A stretch of 48,756 bases of DNA from Lewinellaceae bacterium (GTDB lineage: Bacteria > Bacteroidota > Bacteroidia > Chitinophagales > Saprospiraceae). Shown here piece after piece: positions 19,672-28,559 of this stretch. Numbering within the stretch: the stretch's first letter is position 1; every line of letters starts with the position of its first letter. The position numbers were made by a program, and so were the translations under genes. Below the pieces are notes generated by a model. The model was not told the origin of the DNA. It was given only the letters and a program-made list of their open reading frames with translations, and did not search any database. Where the stretch lies: the NCBI GenBank assembly GCA_016712415.1, contig JADJRC010000031.1:1-48756 (forward strand), read 5' to 3'.

Positions 19672-21540
19672 TCAGAAGTGGAATCCGTATCCGAAGAACA
19701 CCGCTTTCATCCCGAAGACACTAAATCCCGACAACAGCACGCCCAGCATAATGAGGGCAAACGGCACGTACACCAGGCTCCGGACAAAGCGGTTCTCCCA
19801 TTTCAGGTGGTGCATGATCGGAAGCAGCAGGAATGCCAGGCACAGCCCCATGAACGATATTTGAAACATCATCAGTGATGCTATGCCGAAAATCAGTCCG
19901 GTCAATATTTCAAAACCCTGCACCAGGCGCGTATCGGGATGGCTTTTCGAGAGAAACTGTTGCCATCCGGCGCCGATATTTTTCAGAAAACTTTTGGACG
20001 GTTTTTGTCCCAGGTGTTCCGCCTGGTCCTGATCGCCGGTAACGAGGAAAAACGCCTTTCCGGAGATCATGTAGGCCAGTACACCCATGCTGGAAAGCGG
20101 TGTGAGGGCTGCATACATGGCGGTACTGTGGCTGAGAAAGCGGAACAACTTGAGCGGCTGGGAGGCCAGTGCGACCACAAACGAGAGCACCGGGGCAAAG
20201 AATGTCAATATGGTGATGAGGTAAAAATCCCAACTGTAGATGACCTGGAAACCGCCGTCAAGCGCGATGATAGGCAGACGGATTTCGTTGTTACCGAGTA
20301 CAAACGTCACGTCCTGATGATGTCCGAAAAAATAAGGCATGGCGATGTTGGCGTTCAGCATGAACACGAAATACAACAGCGTCAGCGGAAGATTAAGCGT
20401 GGGAAAGAGGATGTCCAGTTTTTCCGTCCAGGAGATATTTTTGGCGCGAATAAGCCATTTCATTTTTTTGCTCAGGAATTCGGAAGTGCCGCGTGTCCAT
20501 TTCATGTGGCGGATACGAAAAGCGCGTACTGAATCGGGAAAGTCTTCGTAGCAGATCACGTCTTCGAGAAAGCGGCCACGGTAACCCAGTTCGCGGGCAT
20601 GGATGGCGAAGCCAAGGTCTTCACTGACGATATCCGGGAAGCCGCCGATTTTTTCCCAAACATCGCGACGCAGCAATGCGCCGTGGCCGAGGAACATGAC
20701 AAATCCGTAGTCGTTGCGCAGCGGCTGATACCATTTCCAGTGGATGTCGATGCCTACACCCAGCGATTTGGACAACGGTGACGTTGAGTCGGGATTGGCG
20801 CGGTGGTTGGCCTGAACGAAACCGCAGGTCTCGTCGGTTTCCAGTACGGTCACTGTTTTTGTCAGAAAATCCGTCGGCAGAATTTCGTCGGCGTCGGCAA
20901 TCGCGAAGTAGGGTTCGTGTGCAAAGTTGGCGAGGCCGTAATTCATGTTTCCGGCCTTGAATGCCTTGCGGTCGGGGCGCCGTACCACCTGTACCAGACC
21001 GGGGTACTGTGCGGCAAAGGCGTCGATCCGGTCTTTGAATTCCTGGCGCGACGAATCGTCGAGGATATATACCGTATAATTCGGGTAGTTCTGCCGCACA
21101 CAGGACACGACGCTTTCCTCCACAAAATCATTACATGTGGTGTACAGAATAGCGACCGGGGGCTGGGCTGTTTTCACATTCGGCGTCAGGGCTAGGGGAC
21201 TTTTTTTGCCCAATAACCCGTACAGGGTAGCAAAGGAAACCACTCCCAAATTGTACATTCCGTACAGCCACGCGAAGTCGATGAAGAAGATAAATGTCCA
21301 GATCGCCATGCGGCTGGGGACGCTATAGGTCATATCGAGCAGCATCAGCAGGCGCGGCTGGAACCAAATGAGCGAAGCGATCCACGCCGTGAAAATGGTG
21401 ATGTACATCGCGGGACTGGGCGCGGCTGCCATTTGGCGCACGGAAGTATCCGATACCTGAAGAGCCTGCGGACGAACTGTTTTTAGAGGGATAGACATGG
21501 CTTGAGCAGCAATGGATCGGGTTGTATTTTTGGATGACAT
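19672..21540 (-). CDS. Family 2 glycosyltransferase, cellulose-synthase-like membrane enzyme
   Basis: This is an intact 622-residue processive glycosyltransferase. Two N-terminal membrane helices (AMYITIFTAWIASLIWF; MAIWTFIFFIDFAWLYGMYN) precede the GT-A domain: VAILYTTCNDFVEESVVSCV, YILDDSS, KAFKAGNMNYGL, then ADADEILPTDF (DxD), the acceptor-site VSEDLG and HMKWTRGTSEF, equivalent to the Q..RW motif. Four or five membrane helices follow from about residue 375 (LPLTLLYFVFMLNANIAM, YLITILTFFAPVLSFVVALA). Such enzymes polymerise and extrude glycans through their own channel. The next gene downstream in the transcript direction is distant, but immediately upstream is a TPR/outer-membrane barrel gene, so the pair plausibly makes and exports an exopolysaccharide. 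The polymer cannot be named. Confidence 0.88.
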   Translation of the reverse strand: MSSKNTTRSIAAQAMSIPLKTVRPQALQVSDTSVRQMAAAPSPAMYITIFTAWIASLIWFQPRLLMLLDMTYSVPSRMAIWTFIFFIDFAWLYGMYNLGVVSFATLYGLLGKKSPLALTPNVKTAQPPVAILYTTCNDFVEESVVSCVRQNYPNYTVYILDDSSRQEFKDRIDAFAAQYPGLVQVVRRPDRKAFKAGNMNYGLANFAHEPYFAIADADEILPTDFLTKTVTVLETDETCGFVQANHRANPDSTSPLSKSLGVGIDIHWKWYQPLRNDYGFVMFLGHGALLRRDVWEKIGGFPDIVSEDLGFAIHARELGYRGRFLEDVICYEDFPDSVRAFRIRHMKWTRGTSEFLSKKMKWLIRAKNISWTEKLDILFPTLNLPLTLLYFVFMLNANIAMPYFFGHHQDVTFVLGNNEIRLPIIALDGGFQVIYSWDFYLITILTFFAPVLSFVVALASQPLKLFRFLSHSTAMYAALTPLSSMGVLAYMISGKAFFLVTGDQDQAEHLGQKPSKSFLKNIGAGWQQFLSKSHPDTRLVQGFEILTGLIFGIASLMMFQISFMGLCLAFLLLPIMHHLKWENRFVRSLVYVPFALIMLGVLLSGFSVFGMKAVFFGYGFHF

Positions 21541-21621
21541 GATGATTAATGTTTGATCCGCAGCGGATGGTTTACGAATAGAATTGGCAGAGCGAGGGGA
21601 TATGATTCACGCCGGAACATA

Positions 21622-22941
21622 TTATTTCTCCAGTCGCAGTTTTACACCGGCCGCCAGGGCGGTCAGTTCGTCGAACGGCGCCTTTTCCCAGCGCACGGAT
21701 AGCTGGCCCCATACCGTCTGGCTGAAGGGCAGGATGACCGTCGCGTAGCCGCCGAAGATGTTGTCTTTTTCTACGTCGCTACCCACGCCCGCTTTGCCGA
21801 ACAAGGCACCAAGGTTGAGTTCGTAGCCCTTGTCCGTGCGAAACTGGTTGTTCAGCAGGAATCGATTCTCCGGGCGCGGCGCATTTTCCACACGCGAGTA
21901 GAAGTAGTAAGGCTCTACGGCATACCCTTTCGTCACCGGAATCCGGACGCTTGCATAGGCCAGCCATTCGTCGGGCATTTTGTTGCTGACACCCAGGAAA
22001 CCGCCGCCTTTGATGCTGAGGCTGGACAGGAAATAGACCTGTTCTGTGCTGAACACCTGTTGGGTAACGTTGTCGGGCAGGATGCGGGTACCGTATTCGA
22101 AGCGGCTGGTCAGGCGGTTGTTCCAGGGCGTGATGGCGCCGATGGAAAATGCCTGCGCTTCCTGATTCGTGCGCACCAGCGAGGCGAGATCAAGGGTGAG
22201 GGAGTTGTCGTACTTCAGGAACATACGCAGTTTGCGCGCCACCTGTCCGGTGAGCTGTACCGTGCGCAGGTTGAAACTGCCCATGCCGCCGGTCCGGGAA
22301 TAGCCGGTCCAGATATCCAGTTCGAGTGGAGCGGCAATACCATAGGTGTTTTCCAGCAACTGATTGGCGACGCGGCTGGTAGAGTCGATCTGCAGGGCAG
22401 AGCGCAACGCAACGCGCGCTTTTTTGATTTCACTTTCGATCAGGTACGATTGTGCAAGCGCGATATAGTACTCGATCTCGCCCGGGTACTCCAGGATCAG
22501 TTTCTCAAAATAATCAATGGCCACCAGCCCGTTGCCTTGCCAGAGGTAGACATAGCCCAGGCCTTTCCGTGCCTCTGCATTGCCGGGTTGAAGGCGTTCG
22601 AGCGCCAGGAAGGGATACTTGGCCGCAGCATATTGTCCCGACCAGGCGAGGTTGTAACCTTTGCCGACCAGGGCGTCTGCATTTTCGGGATTAATGGCCA
22701 GCACGGCTTCAAACTTGTCGCGTGCCTGTTCGTGTTGTTTGTTCCACGAATAATTGTACCCAGCGCCAATCAGCGCCTGGAGGTTATCCGGGTTCTTTGC
22801 CAGCGCGGCGTTGTACATTTTCTCGGCTTCAAAATGCCGGCCCGCTTCGGCCAGACGCTTGGCTTCGGCCAGATCCTGCGCCCGCAGCGCTATACCCGTA
22901 AGGCAAAAAAGAGTGATGAGGAATAATGACTTCTTGTTCAT
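21622..22941 (-). CDS. TPR-repeat protein with YaiO-type outer-membrane beta-barrel
   Basis: The 439-residue protein opens with a signal peptide (MNKKSLFLITLFCLTGIALR then AQ). Five or so TPR units follow (EAGRHFEAEKMYNAALAKNP; QHEQARDKFEAVLAINPENA; YAAAKYPFLALERLQPGNAE; VAIDYFEKLILEYPGE), up to about residue 200. The C-terminal 220 residues alternate polar and hydrophobic as expected for a YaiO-like beta barrel (ARKLRMFLKYDNSLTLDLAS, VARKLRMFLKY, FGGYATVILPFSQTVWGQLS) and end LAAGVKLRLEK. The layout parallels PgaA and BcsC, where periplasmic TPRs lead to an outer-membrane pore for a polysaccharide. It stops 81 bases before the glycosyltransferase start on the same strand, so a synthesis and export pair is likely. 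Confidence 0.82.
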   Translation of the reverse strand: MNKKSLFLITLFCLTGIALRAQDLAEAKRLAEAGRHFEAEKMYNAALAKNPDNLQALIGAGYNYSWNKQHEQARDKFEAVLAINPENADALVGKGYNLAWSGQYAAAKYPFLALERLQPGNAEARKGLGYVYLWQGNGLVAIDYFEKLILEYPGEIEYYIALAQSYLIESEIKKARVALRSALQIDSTSRVANQLLENTYGIAAPLELDIWTGYSRTGGMGSFNLRTVQLTGQVARKLRMFLKYDNSLTLDLASLVRTNQEAQAFSIGAITPWNNRLTSRFEYGTRILPDNVTQQVFSTEQVYFLSSLSIKGGGFLGVSNKMPDEWLAYASVRIPVTKGYAVEPYYFYSRVENAPRPENRFLLNNQFRTDKGYELNLGALFGKAGVGSDVEKDNIFGGYATVILPFSQTVWGQLSVRWEKAPFDELTALAAGVKLRLEK

Positions 22942-23055
22942 ACCGTGTGTTTTTGATTACCACAGCACAAACATTCCCCGGAATTTTTCTGTAAAAAAAT
23001 GAAATGACCTGAATCGGTACGATCCCGCGCTGAACAGGCAGGAAGGCAGACCCGC

Positions 23056-26000
23056 TCAGAACAGCACCTCCACACACTGAGCCTCTATCGGAAAGATCGC
23101 CCAGTACCGGATGGTCTTTTCCGGAAAGGCTCGGCGCAGCAGCACCCTGCTCCATCCCATCGCCGGCGCGAGGGCCTGTGCCTGCTGCCGCCATTTCTTC
23201 ATACCCTCCGCAAAACCGGCAAACATCAGCACGATCACCTGCTCCCTGTTTTCGAGGAAAAGATCGGCTTCGAGGCGGAGTTGTCGTTCCCAACCCTGTC
23301 TTTCCGGGCCTGAACCGGGGTCGTACCACCCTTCCATCGGGTAGTGGGCCAGCGCAGCGGCCGGGGCTAACCGGTGTTGTACCAATTGCCGGAAGGCATC
23401 CGAATGTCGCAGCAGGGCTTCCGGCGCCAGCGCCTCCGCAGCGCCGCGTATTTGCAGTTGTTTTTGGGCAACGGCCATACGTTCCGCCTGCGGTATTCCC
23501 GCGACATCGGCCATCAAAAAAGTTTGAACGGCTTTGAGGAGCGCAGGCGTAAAATCGCCTTTGAACTCCAGCCACGACGACCAGGCAAACGGTTCGCCGT
23601 ATTTCGGGTCAAAACCCGGCGGCGTTTCCTGGATGGGATCAATGGCGAGCGACAACCGCGGCACAGGATGCCTGCCCGACCGCTCCGGGTGGAAAGGCAC
23701 GGGTGATGCGTCGGGCGGGCTTTCCGGAAAATCCCTGGGTTTGTACAGGGCCTCTGTATCGCAAAGCAGGGGCAGGCCGTCGCGGTAAAAGGGCGTCTCT
23801 TCCGAATCGGGGTCAAGGGTGGGCGTGTTTTCGTCGCCCTGATTGAACACACGGTTGAGCCATTTGGTGCCTTGTGCGTTTGTCGGGAATACCAGGTAGT
23901 CGCGGGCACGCGTCAGGCCGACATACAGCAGACGGGCCTCTTCGTCGAGGGCGGTACGGGTCGCTTGCGCCCATTCGGGCGTTTGCAGCAGCGTTTCTTC
24001 CAGCCGGGTGCCGCGCAACTGGTCGGCATAAGGATTGATCCAGAAGCGCAGCCAGCGGTTGCCGAGGATGTCGTCGAGGTCGGGCGCATCGGTTTCGGCC
24101 ACCAGATTGATGCCCCAGATTTGTTCTTTTAGGTTCTGGTTGAGGTTGTGGCAGATCGCCACCGGGTATTCCAGCCCCTTGCTGCGGTGGTAGGTGAGCA
24201 CTTTTACGGCATCGTCGCTTTCGCCGGAGCCCTGTTCGTCGCCCTCCCCTGCCGCCAGGTCGTTGAGCCAGAGCAGAAAACCGCCCAGCGAGGCCGCTGA
24301 GTGCAGGCGCTGGCAGGCAGATTCGTAATCGAGGGCATATTTGCGCAGGCGATCGAGGTTGTCGAGCCTTTGGGAGGGAGTACCCAAACGCACGGCGATT
24401 CGGCGCAGGTCGAGTTCATCGAGTACCAGGTTGAGTATCTCGGAAGCCGAAAGGTCGGCCGTACGGGGGCGCAATTCGGCGAGGTGGCGCAGTACCCCTT
24501 CATTTTCCCAGTTGTGATAACGGGTTTGCTCGCTGCGCACCGCATCGAGAAACGCGATGCGGCTGCCTACAATCGCTTCGAGGTCCATGGCGCCGGTGAG
24601 CAGCAGTATTTCCGCAATACTGAGCGCATCGGAGGGGGTAAGGAGGTATTTCAGGCAGGCCAGGGCGAGCTTTGCCTCCGGCGTTTCGAGCAGGCCCGCG
24701 CGGCTGATCGCCGCTTTTAGTCCGGCGCGGTGCAGGGCATCGGCCATATCACGGCAGCCCTTATTGCTACGGCACAACACGGCGATATCGCCGGGGCGAA
24801 CGGGCCGCATTTTCGTTCTTTTTTTATTGTAAATCAGCACCTTGCGTTGGAGCATTACGCTGATCTGATCGGCAATGCAATTGTCGAACCAGGGCTGTCC
24901 GGGCACCTTTCGCTCGTCGAGTTCGGAGCGGAAGTGCCAGTGAATGAGGCTCAACCCCACCCCCGACCCCTCCACCGATGGGAGGGGAGACGCGCTACCC
25001 AACGCATTACGCGTAGGGTCTCCCCTCCCATCGGTGGAGGGGTCGGGGGTGGGGTCTGGGTTGAATGCCGGCTCCAGTACCACCTGTTCGGGCGGCATAT
25101 CGCTGAAGGCCCTGGTGAAAATGGCGTTTACGGCATAGACGATATCGGGACGGCTGCGCCACGATTTTTTCAGGATATTTTCCGCCTTTATGCCGCCTGT
25201 AGCATTTATGATGGCCTGCATGAGTGCCGGCTCGGCGCCGCGGAATCCGTATATGCTTTGCTTTGGGTCGCCGACCCAGATCGAATGCCTGGCCAGGCGG
25301 CTGATGCGCAGGAAGATATCGAGTTGGATGGGCGAGGTATCCTGAAACTCGTCGACCAGCAGCAGATCGAGTTCGCGAGCGAGCGTTTCGCGAACGGTAT
25401 CCACACGCAACAGGCGGCTGACATAGGTTTCCATGTCAGTGTAGTCGATCAGGCCGCGTTTCTTTTTATACTGCTCGTATTCATCAAGGGCATCGGTGGC
25501 GATATCGAAAACGAGGTCGATGAAGCCCTTCACATCTTCGCGAAACTGCCGGTGCTCGTCGTGGCTGAGCGCCAGGGTTTGCAATGCTTCCACCAGGTCG
25601 CGGCTTTTTGCTCCGGGATTGGTTTTGGCAATTTTTACCCATTCGTGCCAGTACAATTCGCCGCGGTATTTGAGTTGGTTCTGGAAATTGCGCAGCACCT
25701 CGGCGGCATCGCGGGTGACCTTTGTGCTATCGGCCTCATTGGCGTCGAGCGCGGCCACCGTCTGGTCTATGGCTGTCAGGAGCCGGTTGTTCCAGGTAAC
25801 GGCGTCGGTATTTTGCACAGGCGGCAGGAGCCGCTCGAAACTTTCCCAGGAGCGCTGTTTGCTTGCTTGCAGCACTGCCTTTGAAAAATTATTCGCCCGC
25901 GCCACATCCGTCAGTTCGCGGATGACGCGCCGCCAGTCGTACGTTCCGTTTTGTGTTTTTTTGGTCAACCCGAGGCGGTCGGCAAGTACGTTCATCTGTT

Positions 26001-26406
26001 CGATGCGCTGCGTGGTCAGCACCTGCGACAGCGACTCGTTGAACAGGCGCTGGCCGTCGTTTTCGGCAATGATCTCCACAAGGGGCGACACACCGGCCTC
26101 GAAAGCAAATCGTTGCAGCAGCCGCGTGCCGATGCTGTGCACCGTACCGATCAGCGCCTCGCCGAGTTCGTTGGCGGCCTCGGTCATGCCCGCTTCGAGC
26201 AGGCGCACCCGTACGCGATCCTGCAATTCCGCTGCGGCTTTTTGGGTGAAGGTCGTTGCCATGATGCCGGCGGGCCGAACGCCGCCTTTCAGCAGTTCCA
26301 CCATGCGGCCGGTCAGCGTATAGGTTTTGCCCGAGCCGGCGCCGGCAGAAAGCACTTCAATATTCAGACCGGCAGACGGCGGGTGGTGAGCGGTAGTCGG
26401 TGGCAC
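23056..26406 (-). CDS. UvrD-type helicase, RecB/AddA-like double-strand break repair protein
   Basis: The 1116-residue superfamily 1A helicase has Walker A LSAGAGSGKTYTLTGR (residues about 19-34), the DExx box LLVDEFQDTSPIQLD (about 350), motif III VGDPKQSIYGFRGAEP (about 385), motif V VLTYHRSKGLEYPVAICHNL and motif VI LLYVGLTRARDYLVFP (about 830). This order and length fit the nuclease-helicase subunit of RecBCD/AddAB. The C-terminal 250 residues are where the RecB-type nuclease should be, but I see only LEADLFLENREQVIVLM and no DxK/QxxxY set, so nuclease activity may be lost. A 100-bp palindromic repeat is inserted in frame at 24955-25054, adding residues such as PTPDPSTDGRGD and PLPSVEGSGVG between motifs III and IV. 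No partner AddB is in the window. The gene is divergent from the zinc-ribbon gene. Confidence 0.85.
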   Translation of the reverse strand: MPPTTAHHPPSAGLNIEVLSAGAGSGKTYTLTGRMVELLKGGVRPAGIMATTFTQKAAAELQDRVRVRLLEAGMTEAANELGEALIGTVHSIGTRLLQRFAFEAGVSPLVEIIAENDGQRLFNESLSQVLTTQRIEQMNVLADRLGLTKKTQNGTYDWRRVIRELTDVARANNFSKAVLQASKQRSWESFERLLPPVQNTDAVTWNNRLLTAIDQTVAALDANEADSTKVTRDAAEVLRNFQNQLKYRGELYWHEWVKIAKTNPGAKSRDLVEALQTLALSHDEHRQFREDVKGFIDLVFDIATDALDEYEQYKKKRGLIDYTDMETYVSRLLRVDTVRETLARELDLLLVDEFQDTSPIQLDIFLRISRLARHSIWVGDPKQSIYGFRGAEPALMQAIINATGGIKAENILKKSWRSRPDIVYAVNAIFTRAFSDMPPEQVVLEPAFNPDPTPDPSTDGRGDPTRNALGSASPLPSVEGSGVGLSLIHWHFRSELDERKVPGQPWFDNCIADQISVMLQRKVLIYNKKRTKMRPVRPGDIAVLCRSNKGCRDMADALHRAGLKAAISRAGLLETPEAKLALACLKYLLTPSDALSIAEILLLTGAMDLEAIVGSRIAFLDAVRSEQTRYHNWENEGVLRHLAELRPRTADLSASEILNLVLDELDLRRIAVRLGTPSQRLDNLDRLRKYALDYESACQRLHSAASLGGFLLWLNDLAAGEGDEQGSGESDDAVKVLTYHRSKGLEYPVAICHNLNQNLKEQIWGINLVAETDAPDLDDILGNRWLRFWINPYADQLRGTRLEETLLQTPEWAQATRTALDEEARLLYVGLTRARDYLVFPTNAQGTKWLNRVFNQGDENTPTLDPDSEETPFYRDGLPLLCDTEALYKPRDFPESPPDASPVPFHPERSGRHPVPRLSLAIDPIQETPPGFDPKYGEPFAWSSWLEFKGDFTPALLKAVQTFLMADVAGIPQAERMAVAQKQLQIRGAAEALAPEALLRHSDAFRQLVQHRLAPAAALAHYPMEGWYDPGSGPERQGWERQLRLEADLFLENREQVIVLMFAGFAEGMKKWRQQAQALAPAMGWSRVLLRRAFPEKTIRYWAIFPIEAQCVEVLF
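24955..25054. repeat. Palindromic element (family 1), in frame inside the RecB/AddA-like gene
   Basis: Perfect 36-bp inverted arms lie at 24955-24990 and 25019-25054 around a 28-base centre. The left arm starts CCCCACCCCCGACCCCTCC and ends GATGGGAGGGGAGA. Read on the minus strand it encodes the run PTPDPSTDGRGD ... SPLPSVEGSGVG without a stop. Related copies are at 31945-32143 and 42392-42669. Confidence 0.92.
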
Positions 26407-26516
26407 GGTATGGGTAGTTTTGGGCTAAGGTCGAAAAATGCCGGAAATTTTTCATGGCCCAACAAATAGTTGTAAATTTCAGGCTTGAATTTTCTGTAAG
26501 AAACCGTCTTTAAGAC

Positions 26517-26777
26517 ATGGAAACATCTTATAAAAATTGCCAGAGCCGCGGCATGCCGATGCGTCGCGACCAGCAAGGCGGCGGCGCCAATGCCGACGGC
26601 TCCAAAAGCCTGATGTACTGTTCACATTGTTATCGCGACGGGAAATTCACCCGACCCGACATCACCCTGGATGAAATGAAGGGCATCGTCAAACAAAAAA
26701 TTCAGTCTTTCGGTTTCCCCGGATTTCTGGCCGGTTTTTTTACCCGGAACCTATCAAAACTCGAACGCTGGAAATGA
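26517..26777 (+). CDS. Putative zinc-ribbon protein, 86 residues
   Basis: This is a short protein of the putative zinc-ribbon domain type: METSYKNCQSRGMPMRRDQQ, then GSKSLMYCSHCYRDGKFTRP, followed by DITLDEMKGIVKQKIQSFGF and FTRNLSKLERWK. Family members normally begin with CQSCGMPL, giving four zinc ligands with the later CSHC. Here the second Cys is Arg (codon CGC instead of TGC), so one ligand is missing unless this base is a read error. The stop overlaps the start of the DinB gene (ATGA, 26774-26777), so they are translationally coupled. The role is not established; such ribbons often precede small stress or DinB-like genes. Confidence 0.75.
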   Translation: METSYKNCQSRGMPMRRDQQGGGANADGSKSLMYCSHCYRDGKFTRPDITLDEMKGIVKQKIQSFGFPGFLAGFFTRNLSKLERWK

Positions 26778-27283
26778 GCACTCCCGAACTGCAGGAACTG
26801 GCCACACAAATCATCCTCCGCATGGAGGAAAATACACCCCGTATCGAAAAATGCCTGGCCGAACTCAGCGAAACGGAAATCTGGCAACGTCCCAACGCCG
26901 CTTCGAACAGCATCGGCATCCTGATCCTGCACCTTTGCGGCAACATCACCCAGTACGTTATCGCCTCCCTTGGTAACAATACCGATATGCGCAACCGCGA
27001 CGCGGAGTTTGCAGCGGAAGGCGGTTTCACAAAAGCCGAATTGCTGAAAAAACTCCGCGATACGGTCCGGCAGGCCGTCGGTATCGTCAGGCAAACAAAC
27101 CGGGAAGCCTTTTTGCACGTGCGTTCGGTGCAGGGCTTCCGGATGAGCGGTATTGGTATTGTGGTGCATGTGTGTGAGCACTATTCCTACCATACCGGCC
27201 AGATCGCGTTCTGGACCAAATTGCTGAAAAACAAAGACCTGGGCTTTTATGCAGACCTGGATCTGAATGTAAAAAATGCATAA
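26774..27283 (+). CDS. DinB/DUF1572-like four-helix protein
   Basis: The 169-residue protein fits a metal-binding DinB-type four-helix bundle. Helix 1 is LQELATQIILRMEENTPRIE; then WQRPNAASNSIGILILHLCG and NITQYVIASLG carry the first His of the metal site, and VVHVCEHYSYHTGQIAFWTK carries the other two (HVCEHYSYHTGQ). These are the usual positions H(1), H(2) and H(3) of the superfamily. Members are often thiol-dependent transferases or hydrolases using bacillithiol-like cofactors; the actual reaction is unknown here. The start ATG overlaps the zinc-ribbon stop. Confidence 0.82.
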   Translation: MSTPELQELATQIILRMEENTPRIEKCLAELSETEIWQRPNAASNSIGILILHLCGNITQYVIASLGNNTDMRNRDAEFAAEGGFTKAELLKKLRDTVRQAVGIVRQTNREAFLHVRSVQGFRMSGIGIVVHVCEHYSYHTGQIAFWTKLLKNKDLGFYADLDLNVKNA

Positions 27284-27509
27284 ACACCGGCCCTTCGCTT
27301 CCGGTATTTCTGCCCACACCTTGCCGTTATTCGGGGTGAAGAAATGCAAATATTTGACGTAACCCCCAATACTGTCTTTTCATACTAAAAGGGCTGCTAA
27401 TTTCGCACCGAATTTCCGTTTCTGCGGTATTCCGTTTTCTATTCGTCGTGTATATATTCCTGATTATCAGGGACTTAATTATTTAACATAACATCCTTAC
27501 ACGACCTGC

Positions 27510-28550
27510 ATGCCCTCCCGGAATTTCAATTCTCCCGAACAGAACAGCTCCCGAAAACCTTACCTTGTTATTTTCCTGCTTGGATGCCTGTCCATGCTTT
27601 TATTGCTGTATGGCAAGCGGACATGGTCGGCGCACTATGCCGAACCAGCCCTTGCAGCGAAGAACCGGGAAAAGGACGGGCAGGACTTCACCATCAACCG
27701 TGTCGGAGGGTTTAACAACACCCGGCCAATATTATCGATTGATCAGGTTCAGGAAAGCACCGTCTTTTCCCCGATAAAGGATGACCTGACATTGTTGATC
27801 GACAGCCTCAAAAAAGCCGGTATCGTCAGCGAGGCATCGGTATATTTCAGGGAATTCGAACATGGCGCATGGATGGGCATCAATCAGGAAGCCCGTTATC
27901 ACCCGGCCTCGCTGATGAAGGTCGCCTTGTTGATGTGCTACCTGAAAATAGCGGAAATCGACCCTTCCATTTTGAAAAAGCAACTCCTGTACCATACCCC
28001 GGACAGCGTGCGCATCAATCCGCAGTTTTATGCCGGGCAGTCGATTCAGAAAGGGAAACGGTACAGCATTCACGAATTGCTCTATTACATGATTGCCTAC
28101 TCTGACAACGACGCTACCTGGCTGCTGGCCAGTCATTTCGACAACAATCGTCTGAAAAAACTATTCGCCGATTTTGACTTGCCGGTACCCGTAGAGGACG
28201 ACCTCAGATTTGTCATGACCGCCGGCGAATATTCTGTTTTTTTCAAAGCAATCTACAATTCTGCTCTCCTGAGCCCTGAATTTTCGGAATACGCCGCCGA
28301 TTTGTTGAGCAACTGCTCTTTTCAGGAAGGTTTTGGCAAAGGGTTTCCGAAAAACACCAAAATGTACCACAAATTCGGGGAATGGCGAAGTGCCGGACAT
28401 GAACATGAACTGCACGAATCCGGCGTGTTTTTCATCAACGACCAGCCATATCTGCTTACCGTGATGACCCGTGGGAAGGATACCCCGCAACTCGCGCAGG
28501 CAATCAGTGCGATTGCGGAAAAAGTGTACAGGAAGATTGCGCCGCCGTGA
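27510..28550 (+). CDS. Class A beta-lactamase-like serine hydrolase, membrane-anchored
   Basis: The 346-residue protein has one N-terminal membrane helix (YLVIFLLGCLSMLLLLYG) and a periplasmic serine hydrolase domain. The active-site S-x-x-K is in YHPASLMKVALLM (about residue 133), and SDN is present in YYMIAYSDNDATWLL. The third motif, normally KTG, reads KFGEW in MYHKFGEWRSAGHEHELHES. The domain continues with VFFINDQPYLLTVMTRGKD, the usual strand after KTG. The altered KTG box argues against a true beta-lactamase and for a peptidoglycan-related or unknown hydrolase. It converges with recG, the two genes ending 10 bases apart without an obvious terminator. Confidence 0.8.
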   Translation: MPSRNFNSPEQNSSRKPYLVIFLLGCLSMLLLLYGKRTWSAHYAEPALAAKNREKDGQDFTINRVGGFNNTRPILSIDQVQESTVFSPIKDDLTLLIDSLKKAGIVSEASVYFREFEHGAWMGINQEARYHPASLMKVALLMCYLKIAEIDPSILKKQLLYHTPDSVRINPQFYAGQSIQKGKRYSIHELLYYMIAYSDNDATWLLASHFDNNRLKKLFADFDLPVPVEDDLRFVMTAGEYSVFFKAIYNSALLSPEFSEYAADLLSNCSFQEGFGKGFPKNTKMYHKFGEWRSAGHEHELHESGVFFINDQPYLLTVMTRGKDTPQLAQAISAIAEKVYRKIAPP

Positions 28551-28559
28551 GCTTGTCTG

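Noticed and set aside
24730..25884. 384-residue plus-strand open frame over the helicase gene
   Set aside because: Antisense shadow, also running through the palindromic repeat.
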